Counted from the first letter of the stretch, positions 22,651 through 35,370 are shown. The stretch is 64,000 bases of DNA from Melampsora larici-populina 98AG31 (GCF_000204055.1 NW_006768789.1:401858-465857), one strand, 5' to 3'. The notes: generated by a model not told the origin, from the letters alone. Numbers and translations: made by a program.

Positions 22651-24122
22651 TTAACTTTGCTTTTTAGAACTTGTGATCGGTTTTGAGTTCATTCGTTTCT
22701 TGATGCTGGTAATCATCAAATAAAACCACTTTGATTTATTTGAGAGAAGTCCATTTCAATATATCGATTCATCTATTTTATAAAAAAGAAAGTCAAAAGA
22801 TAAAAAGGCTTACGTGGACATTCAAAACTGATATCAGTTGAAAGTAGAGAACAAAGATCAGATTATATTCCATTTTCATCAAAATAATTTATAAAAGAAA
22901 AAAGCATGATTTATAAAAGAAAAAATGTATTGGAACATACGTGAGAGTGAGATATCTACAAATAGGATGATACATGTGTTTGTCACTCCGATCCTTTTAT
23001 TGACATCAGGTTGAAATACATCAACAAGAAGTTTGTAGGAAACATAATTGCCTAATATAATCCTATTCAAAAAGAAGATCATATCAGTCATGATATTTTG
23101 ATAACGATTCATAAGTCTTGTTGGTATATACCTCGATGTGAAAAATGATAACAAGAGTGCTATTCCATTAAACATTTGAGCTTTAGAGCCCGCCATACCG
23201 ATCTTATCAAAAAACCTTGAAATTGCAAACCAAAGTGTGAAGAAAGATCAGAAAAAGATTCAAGATATCTATTTTTGGAGTAAAAGTCGAAAATACCAAT
23301 GCGGGTTCAAAAAGATAGTAGATGTTTCCCACTGTTTCCACAAACGTGAGGCCAAAAAGTATCAGTAAAGTTTTCTATTTGATAAAGAATTAAATCACAC
23401 ACTTACCAGAAGGAATAGAAATAAATAATATCCAGTCAAAGGTTTCATGGTATAAAAATATACTACGAAAGAACCTGCTGCATGTAAAAGGAAAGCATAA
23501 CCATGCCCCTTCAAAGCCATCAAAGTACTAACAGCTATATCCCTATATCATCGGTTGTAGAGTTTAACTTTCAATTTGCCAATTTCGGAACAAAGCCAAA
23601 GCTTCATCTAAAAGAAAATCTTATCAATGTTACATCATTTAAGCTTACCAGAGAAAATAACCCGTTGAAATTTGCAGAAGGTTCCTATGAACATCAAGTT
23701 AAGAAAATCAGTTCAAAGAAGTAATCAACAGGGTATCGATTGATTCAAATAGAAAAGCAAAAGACTTACATGGCTTTAGGATGATAACCGAATACTTTGT
23801 CTTCATGTAAATTCCGAAACCAATCATTATGATCCAAAATAAAATATAAACCAATAAAAGTACCATAAAATGAATGAACCCAAGCCACGAAATGAGTATC
23901 CCAATTAAATTTAGTAAAAGATGATAAATTGGGATAATGTTTTGGAAATAGTTTAGGTGAAAATTGATGAGATAAGAATTGTAAGATGAAACAAGAAGAA
24001 CATGAGATTAGAATCGTTGGTAGATGATAAGATAAGTTTGGTAATTGTAAACTTTTAGAAAGATTTTCTATTGAGATTTGTACGTTTTTTTGGTAGGTTG
24101 AAAGCGTTTCATAGGAATTCAT
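22651..24122 (-). CDS. TLC-domain membrane protein, copy 1
   Basis: Multi-pass protein of the TRAM/LAG1/CLN8 (TLC) superfamily, closest in layout to TMEM56/TLCD4-like proteins; their role is poorly defined and linked to membrane lipids. Eight exons (285 aa): 24122-23770, 23684-23649, 23542-23407, 23331-23297, 23215-23132, 23062-22941, 22827-22814, 22728-22651. Landmarks are FPKHYPNLSSFTKFNWDTHFVAWVHS in the first third (shown here only as the conserved block around WDTHFVAWVHS), GYFLWDI, HGYAFLLHAAGSF, STIFLNPHWFFDK and C-terminal LNVHWFYLM. The C-terminus ends with basic residues (IKKRMNSKP), like an ER-retention tail. Exon 7 is a 14-nt micro-exon. The paralogue at 37327-38779 has the same exon lengths in exons 2-7 and supports every junction. 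Confidence 0.85.
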
Positions 24123-27100
24123 TTTGAGATGTTGTAAGTCCGCGTATGATGATTTGATGACTTGAGGATTTAAAGATGGAAGTGAATAACTCGAGTTCCA
24201 AAAAAAATTGGTTGGAACAGGTTGGAACGCTGAGGTCCGAAGTGTCCGCGGTCATATATATAAACTCCAATGTAGCTTTGAGGCCTTGTGTTAAGCTGAA
24301 CTCTAATCAGTAATCGCCTGCGAGGAAAAGTCACGTATGCAGTTGACTACTCAGACTCTCCGACCACACACAAAATCTGACAAATTGTCACATCGTTGAC
24401 GTGTGACTTCAAATCACATTAGGTATGGTCTCACGCCCACGGGTCTGGGCACAAGCTCCTTCAAGCTCGGACCCTGCTTGGCACTGTAACTGTGCTACAC
24501 TCTGTCTGCTTTTTTTTAAAGTGCGATTGCTATAACATTACACACTATATGGTCATCTAAAATGTGATAAAAGGAAAATCCAATCTTTTCTACAGTTTCA
24601 ACTCTTAAATCCCTTCTGCTTTCTCTTTCTTATCGTTATGTTCTCTGATTTGTTTGATAAATGAAAAATAAAAATAAAAATGAAGCAACCGTCTTTTCCA
24701 CCTCTTACGAAAACTTGTTACCTCTTCTTTGACTCTCCTATCAAACCCTCTACATCGAGAGCCCACCTCGATGCGAAGTGAGATGTACTTCTACCCGGGT
24801 GCCAAACGGAGTGTCTGTGTATATAGTGATCTGCTTTATGGTTTAATGACTCAGAACTCCTTCAGGAAATAGGGGTTGTCAAATCACAATGAATCCGGAA
24901 TCTCTCCTAAGATAATAGATAATTCATGTAAGCGTCATATGATTTCTTTGTCCAAAGAATAAATGATGATGATCTAGAAGAAACAAGCAAACTGATAAGG
25001 GAAGAGAGAAATCGAGCCAAAGAAAGACACAGCACCCTGTCAAAATACTAGCAAAGGTGATGATAACACAAACACAAGATCGAGATAATAACGATCATGA
25101 CATCACATCACTAATGGAAATGCTCAGCTAAACAAGTGACGTCCGCGTTCTGTGGTAGAGAAGTTTGAGGAAAGCACATGACAATTGTTGCAACACTTTC
25201 ATCAATGCTCTATACATTACACTCTGGATGACGGACCCTGGAATGCACCTTCAGGTGACGTAGACTCCGACCTTTTTGTAACGAGATTTTTGGGTACAAA
25301 ATCATAGTTGTTGGTAACGTGTCATTAACGGTTGGGAATGTGATGTAATTCGGGCTTTCAATATGTATGTGTAATTATGCTAACGGGTCGGATTCTGTTT
25401 GTATCTTTTAGATTTGACAGTCATGATGTCATGCTGTTTACCACTTTCTCCGAATTTCATCAAGCTCTTTCCCATAGTGTTCACAACCGTTTCCTTTCAT
25501 CTATCCTTTTCTTCTGAAGGTTATCCTTTTCTCTAGTGATTTTTTGATCCCGCCCTGCCTTTTTTGATCCCTTCTTTTGGTGTGTTGTTTGAGTTCTTTA
25601 TGTTCATTTGGTATGTTTTGATGGTTAGAAGTTGGCAGTTTTCATTCTCAATAAATTTAGTTCTTTTTTGTGTGGTTTCTTTGTTTTTTTTTAAAAAAAA
25701 TTGGTGTTATTGTCTTTTGATTTTTTGTTTTTGATAACTTTGGTGGTTCTCATGTTGTGTTGTTATGGTAGTAGTCTTTGGTTAGTTCTAGTGGTTTCAT
25801 TTTATCTTATAGTAGTGTTGTGGTTTTTTGGTTGTTTGAGAAGTATATTATTAGGTCCGCTAGCCACCCCGTAGGGTGTGCTCATGTTTTATCAGAAATT
25901 TATCACCCTTGGCGATTAGCCTTGGGTTTTGCCCAAAACATTCTATCCGCTTTAGTATTTTTTATACTAGGTTTTGTGAGTTTAGTTACCCCACATTTCC
26001 ACTTTCTAATTACAACTGGTGCATTTGCATTGCCGCAGTGGTCAAAACCAACCAAACAACATTCTTGCAGGTTTTGTATTCTTAATATTCTCAAGATTAG
26101 CAGAGAAACAAAACTCAGTCAAGTCTAAGTAGAAAAACACATTTTGCAACATGATGCACTTTAAAAAAACAATGGCTCTCATATTGACTGTACCACACTA
26201 GCTCCAAAGATACGCAAAAAGCAGGTATTTCATATGCACTAACTTCTAACCCTCTGTAGTGGCTAGTGTCCAAGGGCATGAAAATGGGTATTTTGACCAA
26301 AAAGCTTATCAGAGAGACAAAATTGATCCAAATTGGAATCCAAGCACAGATTTGGAATCCTTGCATTGATAGCTATCATATCATGATATTGCTGAGTGAA
26401 TTTGAGGGCTTACAAATTTTCATGATTTTTACAACAAAGTAGTCTTATTTCATAGAATGTGAGTTTTGATCAAAAAATATAAAACAATTTCTGGTGCTTT
26501 GGGACCTTCTCCATTAGTGAGAACAAAAATAAAAGTAATAATATTGTGATGGGGGAAAATTACAATTAAGGTTAGCATTGGTTGCAGAGTTGGGAGCAAT
26601 GGTTTTGTGAGACCTACACAACTTGAAATTTGGTTTGAGCCTGTGGTGTGCTTTCATAGTGCGCCTATGATAAAACAGATTAATAAAGACAAGTGAAAAC
26701 TATGAATAAAGAGGAGATGAGGTCCCCTTACCAAGCTACCAGAGCTCAATCATTTTTTGTGGCAATTTGGCAAGAAAACCTTTGGAGTGTTTCAAGAGCA
26801 CATGTTTACCACATCATTTCCATTGTCTCTTTGCCTTCTTGAAGCCATGCTTCCAATTGCCTGGAGCAAAACCAAAGGAAAAATTCTTCAGCTAAAATCC
26901 GCAAAGATTCAAAGAAAAAAAGGAAGACTTTCCTGGTTAGATATGCCAAGCTTGAAACAGAATCCAAGGCTAGAATGCTAGATATTTTGGTAAAGCCCAG
27001 CCTTGGCTTTGTTAATGGTGATCACTATAGCAGAAATCATGCTTGCAATAAAAAACCAACTCTTCCAGCTTGTTTTCAGTCACATTGCATTGTTTATCGT

Positions 27101-28830
27101 AGGTGTCAACGGGAAATGTAATATATTCAAAGCCCAAGAGGTGATCCAGTATGGATGATTGAAAATAAAGCACCTGTTTTGACCTGAAAGACTGGGATTT
27201 GAGTGATGTCAATCATGAATATTCATTAAATTTGGGTATGTAATCTTACCTTTATTGTTTTGGCCAGTTCCAACATTTTGCGCTTTTGGATACTAGCCAC
27301 TAAAGCACCAATACTTCCTGAGATAACCCAGTGTAAAGTCCAAGAATAGCTAAAATCAAAGTCAGAGGCCATTTCCTTATGTCTTTGTGATTTATGCCCA
27401 AGGGACCCAAGCTACATGGCTTGGACCAAGCTCATCTGATACTCCTATTCCATGTGCATCTTTTGCAATGCAGGTGACTGTGGGAGAATGAGTGGTGTTC
27501 AGTGTAGAGCTCAAAAACCAAAAATTGAGCTATGTCATTACTCTCTGTGGATGTGTTCCAGGGTCCTGTAGCTACACAAAGTTGCACAGGCCAAAGGCCA
27601 GGGCACATGAGACATCTGCATGAGAGGCACTTGTTGAGGAAGACCAAGGACAAATGAGGAAAAAAAGAAAACACACAGAAAAGGGCAAGGCAATGGTGCT
27701 AACAACAGTGGCCTACAAATCAGTCTGGAATTTGAAAATGTAACACTTTAAAACCTAATATCCGTGATTGCCTGCTAGGCCTTGGCTCTTCCTGTTTTAG
27801 TGTGTTGAAGCAGGTAACAAAGACTTATATAAGTCTGAAATTAGCAACTAAACTAGGAAGAGAAAAAAAGAAAAAAAGAAAAAGAATTACATAAACTGAG
27901 GCAGCCAGTATTGAGACCGGAAGTCTTGGGTAGCTTGAAACAAGTGTAACACTTGTGAAATGTCTTCTCTCCAACTTGTGCACTCTGACACGGGCAGAGA
28001 AGATCTTGTGGTCTCAAGATGAGAGGAATGAATAAGTATCTTCAATGTAAGTTTATGAATTAAGTAGGAAGAACAAATTGAATGAGATGCCAAGGTAGCA
28101 CGGTCAAAACAGGCAGTATATATACAAGTGTTTTATTCTGCACATTCAGCAGAAACCAAAGATTGAGAAGAAATGGAAAGAGGAGCAGCAGCTCAGCATT
28201 GTATTTGTTCACGTTATGAACATTTAGGTAATACTGCTCACTAATGTGTCGAGTATTATTCATAATTCACTCAGTGCATCAACAGCCAGTTGGAAAATAG
28301 AGGAAAAACATGAAGCAGATTTGTAACTAGTGAAAATAAGAGGAAGAGACCAAGAGAACACTAGGAGTTCACAAAACTATCTTTGGGTTGATGACATAGT
28401 AAAGGGAGAAAAAAGAAACCAAAATTGGTCTGATGTTTTTTTTTTGAAAAAAAAGGTTTGACAGGTTTGGGGTTTGGCCTGCAAGAAACCCCCGCTGATG
28501 ATTCAATTCCTAAAGGATGAGAATGGAGATCATCAAAAGGGATGAGTTGTCTGGTTATCAGTGGTGGTACCATGCTGCATAGGCCAACTGATACCTTTTG
28601 TGCAATTAGACCAAACATGTGGCAGCCTGTGGTTGGTGAGCAAGTGGAAGATGGTATTAGTGTATTCTTCTAGAATTTCATATTAGAATTGCCCTTGTGG
28701 CACCCTCTGTGCCATACAACACTGGATCAATGCAGCACCAATCACGACTTTAGTCTTGGGTTCTCATGGGTTTTCAAGTTTCTTCCTCCTTGGATTGAGC
28801 TGCCTTCTTAGTGTACACATGTACAATAAT
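24123..28830. other. Intergenic, no convincing gene
   Basis: A 4.7-kb gap. It includes a dispersed repeat (24346-24422, listed separately), T-rich tracts near 25560-25760, an ORF at 25778-26128 without recognisable motif, and AT-rich sequence with short frames up to the left end of the Harbinger element at 28831. The segment 24516-24552 resembles 8627-8657 (both contain CATTACACACTAT), so more old repeats are likely. Confidence 0.5.
24346..24422 (+). repeat. Dispersed repeat, copy a
   Basis: About 77 bp sharing the words ACTACTCAGACTCTC, AAATTGTCACAT, GTTGA and AATCACATTA in the same order with the reverse complement of 36743-36828. The two copies lie on opposite strands 12 kb apart, one upstream of the first TLC gene and one downstream of the second. 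Confidence 0.6.
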
Positions 28831-28877
28831 AGGGCAGTTCAAGTTTGGGATTCCGAGCATTTGAAAAAAAGCCAGCG

Positions 28878-28918
28878 AGCAGGCTTTTTATGACGCGAGC
28901 ATGCCTAAAAAGCCTGCT
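28878..28918. repeat. Subterminal hairpin, left end of Harbinger element
   Basis: Perfect 13-bp stem AGCAGGCTTTTTA (28878-28890) and its complement (28906-28918) around a 15-nt loop. It lies about 47 bp inside the left terminal repeat. It may be a transposase or Myb-protein binding site; that role is an inference. Confidence 0.7.
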
Positions 28919-29175
28919 TGGGTTCCTTAAAATGTCGCAAATATAAGTTTCAACGCCTTTGAGACAAAGGCACAAAAGAGTCCAACGGACATTTCTTTTT
29001 TTGCCAATGAGTCCAACCGACATTCTTTTTTGTTGCCAATGATCAACCATGGAGTATCCACTGGTAAAAGAGATCAGACTCAGATCCCACTTGCTTTCTG
29101 AGCTGAAGAGCCTCTGCATCTTGCCCGTACACCATCATCTTCGACAAGAACCTAAATCAACCTCATCAAACCATC

Positions 29176-31416
29176 TTGAATCAGCTCGACTCGATGCCTC
29201 GAATGTCAGAACGAGCGAAGATGCTCCGTGAACTCACTGAACTATCTGTCTTTGCACATGCGGAATCAAATCTTTCATTACCTGGGATAGATGGAGTTGA
29301 AGATATGGATGACCTTCCCACCGATGGCAGCTTGTTCTACCCTGACGATCCTGAGATGGCCGAACTCTATGATCACCTCTTTGATGACAAAGATGAATGG
29401 GCTGAATGCCTGATTTTGGTTTCGAAGACCAGATACTTAGTCCCTCGATTTCGCGCTCCTCTAGCCAGTCCGTTCAATCTGAAGGACATGTTACGTGATC
29501 GACGTACCGATTTTCAACAAGCCATGAGAACGTCTCCTGAGGGTTTCAATGCCCTTCTCGCGTTGATAGAGACCCACCCAGTGTTCTTTTCAACTAGCCG
29601 GAACCCGCCACCACCTATCGAACAACAACTTGCTATCACCTTGGAGCGTTTAGGAAGCAACGGAAACGGTGCTTCCGTTGGTAGATTTGCTTGAAACTAC
29701 AAAGTCGGCCGTGGAACTGTCATCAACTGTACACGCCAGGTCATCAAAGCAATCTTGGATCGAGGGAAATCTTACCTTCAATGGCCAAACAGCAAAAGGC
29801 GTAAGGCCATCTCCCACGTACTCGATGGCGACGGCTTTCCAGGATGCGTTGGCTTCGTCGACGGGACAACTATGAAAAGTCTCGAAGCTCGTCCTGATAA
29901 CCCAAATGACGAATCTAGAGGTGAGTCTCAAATCACCTCTCGTCCTAACTACCTGACTAACCTGATAACCCAAATGACGAATCTAGAGGTGAGTCTCAAA
30001 TCACCTCTCGTCCTAACTACCTGACTAACCTAAAGGTTTATAGTCAAGATGAAAAGATAGAATATGAATTCGACACGTATGGTCTCAGTATTGAATTCTT
30101 TTCCTATACCGTGAATGAACGGATAATATTTCACCTGATAACCCAAATGACGAATCTAGAGGTGAGTCTCAAATCACCTCTCGTCCTAACTACCTGACTA
30201 ACCTACAGATTATAAATAGAGACATACAATAATGAAGATAACAAGAGTTAAATAATATAAACAGAGAATAGTGTAAGAGAAGTAATCTGACCTAAAGGTT
30301 TATAGTCAAGATGAAAAGATAGAATATGAATTCGACATGTATGGTCTCAGTATTGAATCTAGTGTTGACATGTCATCAGATGAAAAGGTCACATATTCAA
30401 TTAGTAATAAAGAAATAAGAAGAAATGAGAAAGAATAGAGAGATGAAACTATAGAAGAGAAATGTGGAGTAACTCACTCTTTTCCTATACCGTGAATGAA
30501 CGGATGAGGAAAAGAGAGAGTGTACACGCGTCCCAGGAGTGGCGCAATTTAAGTTGAAGATAATTAGGGTTTGAGATTTAGTTTAGTATGTTTAGTATAA
30601 AAGTTGTATTAAGACTTGTGGCTTATGTACTATTCATTTCCAGTAACATGTCACGACATCTGGAACCTCTGTCATGAGAGAAGGTCATACTCAACAAACT
30701 ATCCCCTTATTTCAAAGACCCGGAGTTGATGGAGAGGTTTTCTTTGATCGCAAGCACAGATACTCTATCAATGTTCAAATCATCTGTGATTGCGATCAAA
30801 GAATCACTTATGCCTATGCTGGGTGGCCAGGCTCTTGTTGTGATAGTACGGTATTTAACAAAACCAACATTGCCATCAATCCAGAAAGATACTTTGATGA
30901 AGGTACGTTTTTGACCGCCTAGCCAAGTAATTTGTACTCACTCATCTGTGTTCATTTGTGACAGGCGAGTACCTCATTGCTGACTCTGCGTATACACCAA
31001 CCAAGACAGTTGTTCCGTCTTACAAAGGCCAAGCTGCAGAGGTTAGCAGAAATCAAGAATTCAACTGGTGTGTGGCCAAAGTACGAGTATGTAATGAGCA
31101 TTCCATTGGAGTCAGTAAGCTCCGCTGGGCCTCACTACAGTGTTTTCGCCTGGCATTGAACAATCCAGAAGATATGTCACACATTCTGGATTGGATTCGG
31201 TGTTGTTTGATACTCAACAACATGCTGGCGAAATTTGGAAATGTGTGGGACATTATTTCACAAGATATCATTGATAATGAAATTGACCAACCTGCTATCA
31301 ATGAGAATTTGGACATGGATGCTGATGAGGTGGAGCGTGGAAGATCAATGAGGGAATTTGTGCGTGATCATGCTGTTGCTTACTGCTGGGAAAGTGGTGT
31401 CCTTCCCATTGTTTGA
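29176..31416 (+). pseudogene. Harbinger (HARBI1-type, DDE_4) transposase, disrupted
   Basis: Nuclease of the PIF/Harbinger element. The N-terminal part (from Met 29176; 29200 is also possible) contains a helical region, then the helix-turn-helix-like stretch NGNGASVGRFA and YKVGRGTV. The catalytic triad is recognisable: first Asp in FVDGTT (about 29853-29870), second in GWPGSCCDSTVF (30821-30856), and Glu in VCNEHSIGVSKLRW (31087-31128). Two disruptions are visible: an in-frame TGA at 29692-29694, and a solo LTR inserted at 29873 directly after the first catalytic Asp. Outside the insertion the frame picks up at IPLFQRPGVDGEVFFDRK, so the insertion itself caused no other damage. A normal intron (30903-30964, GTACGT...CAG) separates the second Asp from the Glu. 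The C-terminal 60 residues are acidic. Confidence 0.85.
29873..30696. mobile_element. Solo LTR inserted in the Harbinger transposase
   Basis: An 824-bp insertion that begins TG (TGAAAAGTC) and ends CA (CTCAACA), flanked by a perfect 5-bp duplication AACTA (29868-29872, 30697-30701). TG...CA ends with a 5-bp duplication are what a solo LTR of a Ty1/copia or Ty3 retrotransposon leaves. There is no coding sequence. Its inside is rearranged: unit A (68 bp) occurs at 29893-29960, 29961-30028 and 30134-30201; unit B at 30031-30096 and 30293-30358; unit C (TTTTCCTATACCGTGAATGA region) near 30098-30124 and 30478-30505. Confidence 0.75.
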
Positions 31417-31927
31417 TAAAGTTGTATTTCACATTTGTTCATTAAACACACTTTTTGTTTATTCAATAGAATTGTATTTCCATTTCATGAGAATTCTCAA
31501 CTTAGACACACTTTATGTTTGTTCACTTGCTCTTTCATCCAATTAATTCAACTCACATTTTGTTTGATGTGTCTCAATCTCAATCAATGTTCATGCAAAC
31601 AAAGTAAATTCATTCACATTCAAAAGTTTTTTTTAACTCTACAAAAGAGTGCACTGACAAAAGAAGACAAAGGAAAATTTACATTTGTTTTATTGTTTTA
31701 TTGTTTAGGGAAGTAAGTAAAAAGTTTTTTTATGTTTATGTGATAGAAGGAAAATTCACATTTTTTTTATTTTTTAGCGAAGTAAAAAGTTTTTCATGTT
31801 TACGTGATTGACCATCTATTGAATGATAACAAAAAATCAAAGGAATGTGAAATGGATTGTGATTGGCTTGAGTCCTGTCAATCCCAATCACAAGACCAGA
31901 TGGGAAGAAGGCACCTGAAACCTGTCA

Positions 31928-32193
31928 GTGCGCCTTAGAGGGTGAGGTAGTCGAAAGGTAGTCGAAATGATAACAAAAAAGAAATGGAATGTGATTGACT
32001 GATTGAACTAACAAATAAAGTCAAAATTGACCAATTGACTGCGTTGTTTTGAATTGATAGTGCGCCTTAGAGGGTGAGGTAGTTGAAAGGTAGTCAAAAT
32101 TGACTGATTGAAGTCTTGATGAAATGAGATTGACTGATTGAACTAACAAATAAAGTCAAAATTGACCAATTGACTGCGTTGTTTTGAATTGAT
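31928..32193. repeat. Tandem duplication between the two Harbinger genes
   Basis: Two copies of about 133 bp, each starting GTGCGCCTTAGAGGGTGAGG (31928, 32060) and containing TTGACTGATTGAACTAACAA and GACTGCGTTGTTTTGAATTG. A related segment with GATTGAATACGGCTGAGAG recurs near 32237 and 32532. The surrounding sequence is a dense array of ATTGACTGATTGA-like words. Confidence 0.8.
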
Positions 32194-32582
32194 AAACGAA
32201 ACCGGTAAGAACGAGAACTGATGAATAAAACTAAAGATTGAATACGGCTGAGAGTTGAAGTCTTGATGAAACAAATAAAGACAATAACAAAATTGACTGA
32301 TTGACTTCTTGGAAAAACAAAATCGTTAAAGACAATAATAAGATTGATTGAGTGATTGAGTTGAAATTGAAATTGACTGAGTTGTTTTGAATTGATTAAA
32401 AAACGAAACCGGTTGATGATTGACTGATTGACTTTTTTAAAGACAATAGAAAACTTGACTGCTTGAACAACTGCTTGAGACCGGTAATAACGATAATAAG
32501 ATTGACAGATTGAACTGATGAATAAAATTGAAGATTGAATACGGCTGAGAGTTGAAGTCTTGATAAAAAGAATAAAAATTTC

Positions 32583-34655
32583 CTATCGATCTTCTTGTGC
32601 CTTGGGGGGAAAGACAACATTCAAAAAATCTAGGACTTCGGTTGGTGTCTTGCCTGATATAGCAAGATCTTTTGCTAGTTGATTTCTCTCCTGTCGTTCA
32701 CGGATAATGGCCTCTGCAGCAGCATTCTCCCTGGCCTCCTTGCGATCGAGGTGATACTTTTCTCTATTCCAGTCCAATTCGCTTTTTAACTCCTTTTTTG
32801 CATCAATTTCCTTACGTTTGGCTTCGTTGTACTTTGTGTTCTCAAACTCGTGTCGCCAATTCGAATTCTCCCTGAGGACCTCCATCTTCTGCTCGCTTGT
32901 ACTTTGAAGGGCTGATGCTAGAGGATGCTTGAAATCCTTGGTTCAAACATTGGCCGGATCGATTGACGGTAGAGGATCCAAGCCACGACTGGCCAAAGTC
33001 TTAGTCTTAGAGTGGCGGCCCGAAGCGGCGGAGTTGGAAGTTTGACCCCGAATCCTAGGCTTGACTTCCTTGCTGGTGGATTGAGCCTTTGCTCCCGTAG
33101 TTTGAGATCGTTTGGTAGTGGTTGAAGCTGAGGTTGAGGCCCCAATCAGGCTCTTTGGCGCAGGCCGTACAACTTTTCTTTCGGTGATCTCGTCATCAGT
33201 CGTGTTGTCAAGTGCGAGTTCAGATGTTGTGAGACCTTTTTCCTAGATAAATTGAATTGAACAAAGAAGAGGATATAAAAAGATCAGTATGATCAAAATT
33301 GGAAAAATGATCAAAAGAAAAAGCTTACACTTCTAGTGCGCTTCTTTGGCGCAGGCCGTACAACTTTTCTTTCGGTGATCTCGTCATCGGTCGTGTTGTC
33401 AAGTGCGAGTTCAGATGCTGTGAGACCTTTTTCCTAGATAAATTGAATTGAACAAAACAAAGAAGAGGATATAAAAAGATCAGTAATGATCAAAATTGGA
33501 AAAATGATCAAAAGAAAAAGCTTACACTTCTAGTGCGCTTCTTTGGCGCAGGCCCTTTACCTTTGATATTTCCAATTTCCAAATCATTGTCCATATCCAA
33601 ACGGGGAGTAAGAGGGGGGGAAGGCCATCATCAGAGCTATCGTCATGGTCGCTTTTGGTGGTTGGATGTTCGACTTGATTGTCTTCAGAATCTGAGACAA
33701 CTATCTCCTTTTGACGTTGATTGTCTTGGGATTGTTGATTGTCTTCAGAATCCGAGACAACTATTTCCTTTCCAGCTCCAAATTCTTCTTCATCTTCTTC
33801 CCATTCACCATCTTGATCTTCGCTTCCTCATCTTCATCACATTCTTCTTCTTCACCATCTTGATCTTCAATAAGTCCGCTATCCATGATACCAAATGCGT
33901 TTACATTTCCTTTATCTTTGAAGATCTCGTTCAACTGCTCGAAACAAGGACATAAAGACTCGTGCTTCTCGGCAAGAGTCCAAATTCCACGCTGGTTGTC
34001 CTTCTTGCTAGTTCCAGAACCGGTATCTGCATTCAAACGTTTCGCTTTCATATAGTTTCCTTTCCACCAATCCATTTGCAGCTTGAGTGAACGCCCAGTA
34101 AGTCTCATTTTTGTAGTCTTGTTTCGAATATTGTAATTGTTCTCAATAGTTCTTGCTAATTCATTCAAAATCGTTTGTGGAAGCATTGATTGTCCAGTGA
34201 CCTTAGTTTTGCCACCACCACCACCAAACAGGGCATTTCGGACATTAGGACGATCTAGATTGGCAATAATTTCTTTGTAGTCAAGTTTTTGAAGGGGTGG
34301 GGCTTGGTACGACGATGAGGACGGAGGTGCTGCTGAACTGGGATTCGATTTTGATTTAGGAGGGGGTTTAGCTTTCGCACTAGGAGTTCGAGGTTTTTGA
34401 GCCTTTGATCCTGAAGAAATCGGTTGAACTGATTGATGTCGTGCTTTGGCGGCCACGAGTGATCTTCGAAGTTCAGCAGGTGTAGGCTTACCCTTGCCTG
34501 TGTGTCCGCTTGCAGCAAGATCTGCCTCAAGCTGAGCTTTAGTTCGGCGAGGTGTACGGGCAACCTGACAAGATTTCTGATGTCAGCTCCTGCGTATCAG
34601 AGATTTGGGAAGACAGAGGACTTACTGAACTAGCAGGTTGCTCCGATGTGGCCAT
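32583..34655 (-). pseudogene. Myb/SANT-like accessory protein of the Harbinger element, decayed
   Basis: Second gene of the element; such proteins bind the transposon ends and help import the transposase into the nucleus. Exons read as 34655-34626 (MATSEQPASS), 34564-33526, 33433-33329 and 33242-32583. Order: basic Pro/Ser-rich N-terminus, helical DNA-binding-like region (ILNELARTIE, KMRLTGRSLKLQMDWW, IWTLAEKHESL), acidic Ser/Asp tract, repeated short exons, and a C-terminal coiled coil (EVLRENSNWRHEFENT, ELDWNREKYHLDRKEA) ending in EVLDFLNVVF. Three lesions: a one-base shift near 33820-33823, after which the acidic frame goes on in another phase; a second shift in the G-run at 33613-33620; and an in-frame TGA at 32943-32945 before the coiled coil. 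The 105-nt exon with its intron has been duplicated in tandem. Confidence 0.75.
33152..33539 (-). repeat. Tandem exon-plus-intron duplication in the Myb-like gene
   Basis: Two copies (33152-33342 and 33343-33539, periods 191 and 197 bp) each contain an exon coding for EKGLT-SELALDNTTDDEI-ERKVVRPAPK plus the following intron; a third partial copy starts at 33540. The copies differ by a few substitutions and a 6-nt length change in A-rich stretches of the intron, so the duplication is recent relative to the element. Exon phases are 0-0, so the duplication kept the frame. Confidence 0.85.
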
Positions 34656-34749
34656 TGTGCTTTAGAATGTTGTTTCGATTCAATTGATTAATTGAGATTT
34701 GAAAGGATTTGTTTGGATTCAATTGAAATGATTTGAGATGATTTAAAAT

Positions 34750-35024
34750 GATTCAATTTGAATTGATTTGAATTGAAATGATTTGAGTTGATTCGATTCA
34801 ATTTGATTTGAATTGATTATTTTGATTGATTTGATTAAGTCAGATCCTGATTCAGATTGAAGTCGATAGAGATAGAAGGTGATTGATTCAATTTGAATTG
34901 ATTTGAATTGAAATGATTTGAGTTGATTCGATTCGATTTGAATTGAATTGAATTGATTAATTTGATTGATTTGATTAAGTCAGATCCTGATTCAGATTGA
35001 AGTCGATAGAGATAGAAGGTGATT
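34750..35024. repeat. Tandem duplication upstream of the Myb-like gene
   Basis: Two copies of about 135-140 bp, each containing GAATTGAAATGATTTGAGTT and GTCAGATCCTGATTCAGATT and ending GATAGAAGGTGATTG. The region around is a simple array of AATTGATTTGA-like words. Downst. Confidence 0.8.
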
Positions 35025-35160
35025 GATTGAGATTGGGGATTGGTTGTGTAGATGAGCTGATTGAAGAGTTTGAATTGAAAGAGTTGTGTACAAAGAGGAT
35101 GATGAATTGAAGCTGATAGAGATTTGTAGAGTGAAATGAGGATTGGATTTGAGGACAACG

Positions 35161-35370
35161 CGATAAGCAAAGGAGGATGAGGTGAGGATGAGGTGAGGAT
35201 GAGGTGATCGAAAAGTGAATGAGGATGAGGTGATCGAAAAGTGAAATTGGAAAGGAAGGGGTGATCGGGAGAGGGTATGGGAGAGTGAGACAGGGTATGG
35301 CAGAGAAAGAGACGGTTGAGACAGGGTATGGGAGAGAAAGAGACGGTGGAAAAGGGTATGGGAGAGGGAG
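35161..35370. repeat. Short tandem repeats near the right end of the Harbinger element
   Basis: AGGATGAGGTG units repeated three to four times (35172-35235), then repeats of GAGACAGGGTATGG and AGAGAAAGAGACGG (35285-35360). Long open frames on the minus strand here (34835-35437) arise from this repeat composition and are not believed to be genes. Confidence 0.7.

Noticed and set aside
25778..26128. 116-aa plus-strand ORF
   Set aside because: It starts in T-rich sequence, overlaps other frames and shows no motif or splice partner; left as chance.
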